Shown: piece after piece, positions 1-5,163 of the stretch | How positions within the stretch are numbered: the first letter of the stretch is position 1 | Layout: each line of letters opens with the position of its first letter | Assembly: GCA_903832475.1 (NCBI GenBank) | Contig: CAILBQ010000289.1 | Coordinates: forward strand, 1 to 5,163 | Length of the DNA stretch: 5,163 nt | Origin: an uncultured Acidobacteriota bacterium | GTDB taxonomy: Bacteria; Acidobacteriota; Terriglobia; Terriglobales; Acidobacteriaceae | Reading direction: 5' to 3' | Notes under the pieces: generated by a model | What the model saw: the letters and a program-made list of their open reading frames with translations, nothing else | Told to the model about the DNA's origin: nothing | Databases searched by the model: none | Translations under genes and position numbers: made by a program

Positions 1-1
1 C

Positions 2-505
2 GTCGCGCTGCTGGCGTTGCTGCCGGAAGAATTCGCGGGCGATGCGGCCGCGAAGAATTTCCACTATTATTCCTCCCGCTGCAGCCACGGGAGTTCGCTC
101 AGTCCCGCCATGCACGGGCTCGTCGCCGCCCGACTGGGCGATCCCGCAGCGGCGCTGGGCTTCTTCCGGCAGACGGCGGCCATCGATCTTTCCACGACCC
201 GAGTGGGGTCCGCCGGCGGCATTCACATTGCGGCCCTCAGCGGAATCTGGATGCTGTCGGTGCTCGGCCTCGCCGGACTCTCATTACGCAGCGACGGCGT
301 ATCCATCGACCCGCACCTTCCGACCGGTTGGGACAGTCTCGCCTTCAGCTTTCAGTGGCGCGGTCGGCGCGTCAAAATCAGCATCGATCGGACTGAGCGG
401 CGCCTCACTGCAACGCTCGAGGCCGGAGAGCCAATGACCTTGTTCGTTGGCGGAAAGCCGAACCATCTCGCCTTGGGCGCGGCTCCATCGCCGATAACGT
501 GGTGA
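2..505 (+). CDS. Glycoside hydrolase family 65 protein, C-terminal fragment (5' end outside window)
   Basis: The reading frame is open from the window edge to the TGA at 503-505 and gives 167 residues, the last fifth or so of a normal GH65 protein of 750-830 aa. GH65 enzymes cleave alpha-glucosides such as maltose, trehalose or kojibiose, mostly by phosphorolysis and sometimes by hydrolysis. The stretch at 83-115 reads SHGSSLSPAMH, the conserved His/Ser-Ser-Leu-Ser/His region of GH65 that contributes to the phosphate or nucleophile site. The loop at 206-226 reads GSAGGIH followed by a Trp-containing helix. It keeps the conserved Gly-Ile-His but lacks the Thr-Thr-x-Glu found in known phosphorylases and in the next gene. 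From about 290 the protein ends in a beta-rich domain like the GH65 C-terminal domain (DPHLPTGW, FQWRGRRVKI). It aligns well with residues 675-800 of the downstream protein, so the two are paralogues. The family is sure; the substrate and reaction type are unknown. An ATG at 110 exists but lies inside the conserved domain and is not the start. Confidence 0.9.
   Translation, partial: VALLALLPEEFAGDAAAKNFHYYSSRCSHGSSLSPAMHGLVAARLGDPAAALGFFRQTAAIDLSTTRVGSAGGIHIAALSGIWMLSVLGLAGLSLRSDGVSIDPHLPTGWDSLAFSFQWRGRRVKISIDRTERRLTATLEAGEPMTLFVGGKPNHLALGAAPSPITW
499..505 (+). promoter_or_regulatory. Start/stop overlap coupling the two GH65 genes
   Basis: The bases GTGGTGA hold two possible starts of the second GH65 gene (GTG 499 and GTG 502) and the TGA stop (503-505) of the first. 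If GTG 502 is used, the overlap is the classic four-base GTGA. I see no purine-rich Shine-Dalgarno sequence in the 20 bases upstream. Ribosomes finishing the first gene probably restart here. The overlap is seen directly; the coupling is inferred. Confidence 0.6.
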
Positions 506-2979
506 GCGCCCTGACGCCGGTTCAGGTTGCAGCGGATGACGCTTCCGCCTGGTCCCTGGTGTACGACGTGTTCGAGCCGACCGACGAGGGAATCCGCGAA
601 GCCCTGTGCACCCTCGGAAACGGTTATTTCTCGACCCGCGCGGCGGCGGCCTGGGCTAAGGCGGGTAGGGTTCACTACCCTGGGACCTACCTCGCCGGCG
701 GCTATAACCGGCTGCAAACCGATATTGCCGGCCGCACGATTGAGAACGAGGACCTCGTCAACTTTCCCAATTGGCTTGCTCTTCAGTTTCGGATCGCTGA
801 AGAGGGCTGGTTCGATGTCGGTAGCGTCAAAATGTTGTCGTATCGTCAGCAACTCGATCTTCGGCGCGGCTTGCTGCTGCGCGCCGTGCGCTTCGAGGAT
901 CGAAAAGGTCGGCGATCCCTGTTGCGCGAACAACGCCTCGTTTCGATGGCCGACATGCATCTCGGGGCGCTGGAACTGACGCTGACGGCCGAGAACTGGT
1001 CCGGACCTGTCACGGTCCGTTCTGCGATCGATGGGCGGATCGTCAACGCTGGCGCGAAGCTTTATCGCAAGTACAACAACAAGCATCTGGAACACCTCTC
1101 AGGCCAGATGGTTGGCGAAGATGGCGTCTGCCTGCTGGTGCGAACCTCTCAGTCGCTGGTCCATGTCGCGCAGGTTGCGCGAACGCAACTGTTCCTCGAT
1201 GGGCGCGTTCTCGACTCCAGCCGTCGCGGTGTCGAAGAACCAGGCTACATAGGCCAGGATCTGACGGTCGACATCAAGCGGGGCCAGTCTTTGACGGTAG
1301 AGAAACTCGCCGTTTTGTTCACCTCCCGCGACCAAGCCATATCCGAGGCCGGGCTTGCGGCGCGCAAGGCCTCTCGGCGCGCCGGACGATATGACGCCGT
1401 AAAGGCGGATCATGTATCGGTCTGGGCGGACTTGTGGCGGCGCTTCGATGTGCGCATTCGTCCGGCCGGTCCCGCCTTCAGATTGAATGTATCGATGCTG
1501 CTTCGACTGAACATGTTTCACCTTCTGCAAACCGTTTCGGTCCACTCGATAGGCCTTGATATCGGCATTCCCGCGCGTGGCTGGACCGGAGAGGCCTATC
1601 AGGGTCATATTTTCTGGGATGAATTGTTTATATTCCCGTTCCTCAATTACCGCCTGCCCGAAATTACCCGGGCCATCCTGACCTACCGCTTCCGGCGGCT
1701 TGGTGAAGCGCGGGCCGCCGCCCGAACCGCCGGACACAAGGGGGCGATGTTTCCCTGGCAGAGCGGAAGCGACGGACAGGAAGAGACCGACAAGCAGAAT
1801 CTGAACCCGCATTCTCAGCGCTGGGCACCGGACAATTCGTATCTGCAGCGTCACGTCGGAAGTGCGATCGCATACAATGTTTGGCAGTATTTTCAGGTCA
1901 CTCACGATGTCGAGTTCATGCAGTTCTGCGGCGCCGAACTGATGCTCGAAATTGCCCTGTTCTGGTCCAGCATGGCCACCTTGAATAGCGAACGGAAACG
2001 CTACGAGATTCGTGGCGTCATGGGTCCCGACGAATTCCACGACGGCTATCCGGGTTCAGCAACACCCGGCATCGACAACAACGCCTATACGAACGTGATG
2101 GCGGTGTGGGTGATATGCCGGGCGTTGGAGGAGCTCGATCGGAAACCTGCGGCTCGTCGCGCCGAACTCATGAAAAGGCTTGGAATATCCTTGGTCGAGA
2201 TCGCACGGTGGGAGGACATCAGCCGCAGGATGTATGTCCCCTTTCAGGACGATGGCATCATCAGCCAGTTCGAGGGGTACGACGCGCTAGGCGAACTCGA
2301 TTGGGCAGCGTATCGCCTAAAATACAACGACATCCAGCGCCTGGATCTCATTCTGGATGCGGAAGGGGATAGCGCCAACCGCTACAAGGTTTCGAAACAG
2401 GCCGATGTCGTTATGTTGTTCTATCTGTTTTCGGCGGACGAACTTGGGCGGTTGTTCGCGCGACTGGGTTATCCGATCGACCACGATACGATCCCAAAAA
2501 ATATCGGCTATTATGTCGCGCGCACGTCGTACGGATCCACGCTTTGCCGCGTGGTCTACTCATGGGTGTTGGCACGTTCCGACCGGCCACGCTCAATGGC
2601 GTTCTTCGCCGATGCGCTGCAAGGCGACGTGACTGACAGCCAACACGGAACCACTGCCGAGGGGGTTCACCTCGGAGCGATGGCGGGCACTGTCGACCAG
2701 ATGCTGCGGGTGTCGACGGGAATCGAGGTAAAGGATGACGTCTTGCTATTCAATCCCGAATTGCCGCCGGAAATGGAGTGCATGGAGTCGCGCATCCGTT
2801 ACCGAGGCCATTCGCTTGAATTGCGACTGACGCGCGATTCCCTCACGGTCCGCGGAGAGGAACTTGACGCGGCGCCCATCGTTTTGAGCGTGGCAGGCAA
2901 GATCTGCAACTTCGTCAGCGGCTCCACGCGGGTGTTCGAATTGAACGACGGCGGGGTGAAATCGGCCCTGTCCAAATAG
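499..2979 (+). CDS. GH65 alpha-glucoside phosphorylase/hydrolase (trehalose/maltose/kojibiose type), cytoplasmic
   Basis: This complete protein of 826 aa has no signal peptide or membrane segment, so it should act in the cytoplasm. The three GH65 domains appear in order: an N-terminal beta-sandwich at about residues 15-270 (begins WSLVYDVFEP, then REALCTLGNGYFSTRAA), an (alpha/alpha)6 barrel at about 320-735, and a C-terminal beta domain from about 745. Substrate-site residues are seen in GHIFWDELF (W373, D374). The general acid is E512 in RGVMGPDEFHDG, and KQADVV (633-638) follows. The loop HGTTAEGVH (716-724) is the phosphate-binding signature of inverting GH65 phosphorylases, so phosphorolysis to beta-glucose-1-phosphate is favoured, but the substrate cannot be read. 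The FWDELF variant, instead of the usual FWDTEIF, resembles what I recall of the mycobacterial GH65 proteins Rv2006 and Rv3401. In SYGSTLCRVVY (677-687), Tyr678, Cys683 and Tyr687 stand where the upstream paralogue has His, Ser and His. The start is GTG 499 or GTG 502. No clear ribosome binding site precedes it, and it overlaps the upstream stop, which suggests coupled translation. Confidence 0.93.
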   Translation: MVSALTPVQVAADDASAWSLVYDVFEPTDEGIREALCTLGNGYFSTRAAAAWAKAGRVHYPGTYLAGGYNRLQTDIAGRTIENEDLVNFPNWLALQFRIAEEGWFDVGSVKMLSYRQQLDLRRGLLLRAVRFEDRKGRRSLLREQRLVSMADMHLGALELTLTAENWSGPVTVRSAIDGRIVNAGAKLYRKYNNKHLEHLSGQMVGEDGVCLLVRTSQSLVHVAQVARTQLFLDGRVLDSSRRGVEEPGYIGQDLTVDIKRGQSLTVEKLAVLFTSRDQAISEAGLAARKASRRAGRYDAVKADHVSVWADLWRRFDVRIRPAGPAFRLNVSMLLRLNMFHLLQTVSVHSIGLDIGIPARGWTGEAYQGHIFWDELFIFPFLNYRLPEITRAILTYRFRRLGEARAAARTAGHKGAMFPWQSGSDGQEETDKQNLNPHSQRWAPDNSYLQRHVGSAIAYNVWQYFQVTHDVEFMQFCGAELMLEIALFWSSMATLNSERKRYEIRGVMGPDEFHDGYPGSATPGIDNNAYTNVMAVWVICRALEELDRKPAARRAELMKRLGISLVEIARWEDISRRMYVPFQDDGIISQFEGYDALGELDWAAYRLKYNDIQRLDLILDAEGDSANRYKVSKQADVVMLFYLFSADELGRLFARLGYPIDHDTIPKNIGYYVARTSYGSTLCRVVYSWVLARSDRPRSMAFFADALQGDVTDSQHGTTAEGVHLGAMAGTVDQMLRVSTGIEVKDDVLLFNPELPPEMECMESRIRYRGHSLELRLTRDSLTVRGEELDAAPIVLSVAGKICNFVSGSTRVFELNDGGVKSALSK

Positions 2980-2990
2980 GGCCATTTGCG

Positions 2991-3002
2991 CCGGAACTCC
3001 GG
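2991..3002 (+). other. Small inverted repeat just upstream of the glk ribosome binding site
   Basis: CCGG-AACT-CCGG can form a four-base stem with a four-base loop, or five pairs if the flanking G-T is counted. It sits in the 34-base gap after the second GH65 gene and ends one base before the glk Shine-Dalgarno sequence. It is too short and lacks a U-tract, so it is not a terminator. It might slightly affect access to the ribosome binding site, or be chance. Confidence 0.25.
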
Positions 3003-3010
3003 TAAGGGGA
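3003..3010 (+). promoter_or_regulatory. Ribosome binding site that decides the glk start
   Basis: TAAGGGGA matches the start of the consensus TAAGGAGG. The TAAGG core (3003-3007) ends six bases before CTG 3014 and nine before ATT 3017, which is normal spacing. No ATG, GTG or TTG exists in the glk frame between its upstream stop (TGA 2957-2959) and the conserved ATP-binding motif, so this site points to a CTG or ATT start. Confidence 0.65.
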
Positions 3011-3013
3011 AAA

Positions 3014-4009
3014 CTGATTCTGATCGCGGGCGATATCGGCGGCACCAAGACACGGCTCGCACTGGTCTCGCCGGAAGCGGGTCCACGCAAGTTCGTCGCG
3101 GAACAAGAGTTTCACAGCGCGGACTTCAACGGGTTGCGGCCTGTGGTCGAGGCTTTCCTGGCTGCGACAGGTGGGAGCGTGACGTCCGCATGTTTTGACG
3201 TCGCCGGACCGGTCAACGACGGCCGGACGCGATTGACAAATCTGGCCTGGAACCTCGATGAAGCCGAGCTTTGCAAGGACCTTGGTCTTGCGCGCGTTGT
3301 CTTGTTGAACGATCTGGCCGCCATCGCGCATGCGATACCGCATCTGCGGCCGGAGGAATCGGTTGACATCAATCCCGGTAAAGCGAAGCCTCAAGGGGCG
3401 ATCGCGGTGATGGCGCCAGGAACCGGTCTAGGCGAGGCGTTCCTGATCTGGGGCGGAACGGCCTACTTGGCCTGTCCCTCCGAAGGCGGCCATAAGGATT
3501 TCGGTCCCACCAGCCATGTCCAGGCCGGGTTGTGGTCGTATTTGACCGACAGGTTTGGACATGTGGCTTATGAGCGGGTTGCCGCCGGCATCGGTGTGCA
3601 AAATGTCTACGACTACGTCCGCTCCTGCGATCCGTGGTCGGAAAGCCCCGCATTCGCCGCTGCCCTGCAGGCTGCGACAGACCGCACGCCCTTGATCATC
3701 GACGCTGCGTTGCAGAACCCCGACAACAACCCTCTCGCGGCTCAGGCGTTGCGGATGATTATCGATGTCTGGGGCAGCGAAGGCGGCAATCTGGCGCTGA
3801 CGGTTCTCGCAACGGGCGGCGTCTACCTGGCCGGCGGCTTGCCGCCGCGCATGTTGCCGAAGCTGCAGGACGGGGCTTTCCTTCGCGCCTTTTGCGCCAA
3901 GGGACGCTTTGCGAATTTCTTGCGCGACGTTCCGATCAAGGTTGTCACCATCAACGCCGCCTTGCTCGGGGCAGCGATTGTTGGACTGGATTTCGCGGCA
4001 AAACCCTGA
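3014..4009 (+). CDS. glk: Glucokinase (ROK-unrelated Glk family, PF02685), probable CTG start
   Basis: This cytoplasmic enzyme phosphorylates glucose with ATP to glucose-6-phosphate. From CTG 3014 it has 331 aa, against 321 in E. coli Glk. The N-terminus, ILIAGDIGGTKTRLAL, is the phosphate-binding motif of the family and begins only a few residues into known glucokinases. Glucose-binding residues fall at N99 and D100 (LNDLAAIAHAIP), E157 and H160 (PSEGGHKDFGP) and E187 (AYERVAAG), the same numbers as I recall for E. coli Glk, which supports this start. APGTGLGEAFL (134-144) is the second nucleotide-binding motif. GGVYLAGGLPPRML and KGRF near the C-terminus are also typical. The first standard start codon in frame, TTG 3134, would remove 40 residues including the ATP motif and is rejected. 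CTG 3014 fits best, with ATT 3017 or CTG 3020 also possible. The gene lies 34 bases after the GH65 gene and 69 before pgi, consistent with using glucose released by GH65. Confidence 0.94.
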   Translation: MILIAGDIGGTKTRLALVSPEAGPRKFVAEQEFHSADFNGLRPVVEAFLAATGGSVTSACFDVAGPVNDGRTRLTNLAWNLDEAELCKDLGLARVVLLNDLAAIAHAIPHLRPEESVDINPGKAKPQGAIAVMAPGTGLGEAFLIWGGTAYLACPSEGGHKDFGPTSHVQAGLWSYLTDRFGHVAYERVAAGIGVQNVYDYVRSCDPWSESPAFAAALQAATDRTPLIIDAALQNPDNNPLAAQALRMIIDVWGSEGGNLALTVLATGGVYLAGGLPPRMLPKLQDGAFLRAFCAKGRFANFLRDVPIKVVTINAALLGAAIVGLDFAAKP

Positions 4010-4026
4010 CGTGCGCACATCGTGGC

Positions 4027-4045
4027 CGCGACGCCTTTCGCGTTT
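4027..4045 (+). terminator. Weak stem-loop between glk and pgi, possible attenuator
   Basis: CGCGA (4027-4031) pairs with TCGCG (4038-4042) around a six-base loop and is followed by TTT. The stem has only five pairs and the T-run only three, so strong termination is unlikely. At most it could lower read-through into pgi or stabilise an RNA end. The rest of the 69-base gap is AT-richer than its surroundings, but I found no convincing -35/-10 pair for a separate pgi promoter. Confidence 0.2.
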
Positions 4046-4064
4046 AAGAATTGTCTCATTTAAC

Positions 4065-4069
4065 AAGGA
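4065..4069 (+). promoter_or_regulatory. Ribosome binding site of pgi
   Basis: AAGGA lies nine bases before ATG 4079 and is the only good Shine-Dalgarno match in the gap. It fixes the pgi start. Confidence 0.75.
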
Positions 4070-4078
4070 TACGAGCTT

Positions 4079-5163
4079 ATGACAGCACTTACGAATACGT
4101 TTGAATGGAAGGCGCTTGTTGCACATCACGCGCAGATCAAGGACGTCCACCTGCGCACACTGTTCGCAGAAGACCCCAACCGCGCGGAACGCTTCTCGGC
4201 CGAGGGGAGTGGACTCTTCCTCGACTATTCGAAAAACCTCATCACCGAAGCAACGCTGGGTCTGCTGCTGCAATTGGCCGATTTGCGCGGCGTTGCGCAG
4301 CGACGGGAAGCCATGTTCTCGGGCGCTGAAATCAACACCACGGAGCGCCGCGCCGTGCTGCATATAGCGCTGCGAGCTCCGCGCGGCAGCCGCATTGAGT
4401 TGGACGGCGCCAATGTAGTGCCGGGCGTCCACCGGGTGCTGGACGCGATGGCGGATTTCGCGACACGACTGCGCAATGGCGCGTTCGCCGGGCATACCGG
4501 CAAGCGCATTCGCAATGTGGTGAACGTGGGAATCGGCGGATCCTATCTGGGTCCCGAAATGGCCTATCGCGCGCTGCGCGCGTTCAGCGACCGGACGATG
4601 ACGTTCCGCTTCGTCGCCAATGTCGACGGCGCCGCGTTTCACGAGGCGACACTGGACCTCGAAGCCGCCGAGACACTGTTTGTCATCTCCTCCAAGACCT
4701 TCACAACGCTCGAGACCATGACCAACGCCACGACGGCCCGCGACTGGTTGATCGCCAAGCTCGGGACGGATGCGGCGGTGGCGAAGCATTTCGTCGCCGT
4801 GTCGACCAACCTTGAGGGCGTGACGAAATTCGGCATCGATCCCGCCAACACATTCGGGTTCTGGGACTGGGTTGGCGGTCGCTATTCAATGGACAGCGCG
4901 ATCGGGTTGTCCACGATGATCGCAATTGGGCCGGACAACTTCCGTGCCTTGTTGGATGGCTTCCATGCCATGGACGAGCATTTCCGCACCGCGCCGCCCG
5001 CGCGAAACCTGCCGCTTCTCATGGGCCTTCTGACCGTCTGGTACAACAACTTCTTTGGCGCCCAGAGCTTTGGAGTCATGCCCTACGCAGCGGCGCTGGC
5101 GCGGTTCCCGGCCTATCTCCAGCAGTTGCAGATGGAGAGCAATGGCAAGCATGTCGATCTGGA
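4079..5163 (+). CDS. pgi: Glucose-6-phosphate isomerase, N-terminal two thirds (3' end outside window)
   Basis: Pgi interconverts glucose-6-phosphate and fructose-6-phosphate in the cytoplasm. From ATG 4079 the frame stays open for 361 codons to the window edge; E. coli Pgi has 549 aa, so about a third is missing. Visible family motifs are FLDYSKN (47-53), AEINTTERRAVLH (83-95), NVGIGGSYLGPEM (149-161), the phosphosugar-binding SSKTFTTLET (204-213), the signature DWVGGRYSMDSAIG (263-276) with catalytic-site R268, and QMESNGK (351-357) with E353, the proton-transfer glutamate. The later catalytic His and Lys lie beyond the window. Y156 replaces the Asp common in GGSDLGP of many bacterial Pgi proteins; this looks like a subfamily difference, not damage. 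The gene follows glk by 69 bases on the same strand and takes the product of glucokinase into glycolysis, or works in reverse to feed an Entner-Doudoroff or pentose phosphate route. The ATG with its AAGGA site is well supported. Confidence 0.97.
   Translation, partial: MTALTNTFEWKALVAHHAQIKDVHLRTLFAEDPNRAERFSAEGSGLFLDYSKNLITEATLGLLLQLADLRGVAQRREAMFSGAEINTTERRAVLHIALRAPRGSRIELDGANVVPGVHRVLDAMADFATRLRNGAFAGHTGKRIRNVVNVGIGGSYLGPEMAYRALRAFSDRTMTFRFVANVDGAAFHEATLDLEAAETLFVISSKTFTTLETMTNATTARDWLIAKLGTDAAVAKHFVAVSTNLEGVTKFGIDPANTFGFWDWVGGRYSMDSAIGLSTMIAIGPDNFRALLDGFHAMDEHFRTAPPARNLPLLMGLLTVWYNNFFGAQSFGVMPYAAALARFPAYLQQLQMESNGKHVDL

Noticed and set aside
2..505. First GH65 fragment as a pseudogene or a broken duplicate of the second
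   Set aside because: It is open to the window edge, well conserved at structural positions and clearly divergent from the second copy, so it is better explained as an intact gene cut by the window boundary.
352..1095. Antisense open frame of 247 codons on the - strand over the GH65 junction
   Set aside because: It crosses the end of one real gene and the start of another and has no recognisable motif; a shadow of GC-rich coding sequence.
1099..2040. Antisense open frame of 313 codons on the - strand inside the second GH65 gene
   Set aside because: It is a mirror of the conserved catalytic domain; the predicted peptide shows no domain or hydrophobic pattern of its own.
2960..3013. Fusion or programmed frameshift joining the second GH65 protein to glucokinase
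   Set aside because: The frames differ and overlap for about 20 bases, but there is no slippery run, the GH65 domain is complete before its TAG, and a ribosome binding site lies in the gap.
3134..4009. Shorter glucokinase starting at TTG 3134
   Set aside because: It would lack the GDIGGTKT ATP-binding motif that is encoded intact and in frame just upstream behind a good ribosome binding site.
4036..4064. Possible sigma-70 promoter for pgi (TTTCGC ... TTTAAC)
   Set aside because: The -35-like box matches only two of six consensus bases, and the implied transcript start would leave the ribosome binding site at or before the RNA end.
3428..4789. Long antisense open frame of 453 codons on the - strand across glk and pgi
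   Set aside because: It lies opposite two genes with full family motifs, its translation is rich in Arg, Gln and Ala with no recognisable domain, and such frames arise easily opposite high-GC codons. No ribosome binding site was evident.

Overview
The window is about 60% GC by eye, and all four supported genes lie on the + strand with short spacers. Gene density, GC-biased third positions and the type of glucokinase and glucose-6-phosphate isomerase suggest a Gram-negative bacterium, probably a proteobacterium. I cannot name a genus from the sequence alone.

Layout: (1) bases 2-505 hold the C-terminal end of a glycoside hydrolase family 65 (GH65) protein whose start lies outside the window. 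(2) Bases 499-2979 hold a complete second GH65 protein of 826 aa, overlapping the first by a few bases. (3) Bases 3014-4009 hold a glucokinase (glk) whose only plausible start is a non-standard codon, CTG, behind a good ribosome binding site. (4) Bases 4079-5163 hold the first 361 codons of glucose-6-phosphate isomerase (pgi), which runs off the window end. The gaps are 34 and 69 bases. There is no RNA gene, mobile element, CRISPR array or long non-coding stretch.

The genes read as one catabolic unit for an alpha-linked glucose disaccharide such as trehalose, maltose or kojibiose. The GH65 enzymes would split the disaccharide, by phosphorolysis to beta-glucose-1-phosphate plus glucose or by hydrolysis to two sugars. 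Glucokinase phosphorylates free glucose, and Pgi links glucose-6-phosphate to fructose-6-phosphate. The beta-phosphoglucomutase that a phosphorolytic route needs is not in the window and may lie just outside it.

This is ordinary sugar metabolism and I see no new kind of system. The points worth checking are the non-canonical glk start, the complementary loss of conserved active-site-region residues in the two GH65 paralogues, and whether the pair are phosphorylases or hydrolases.
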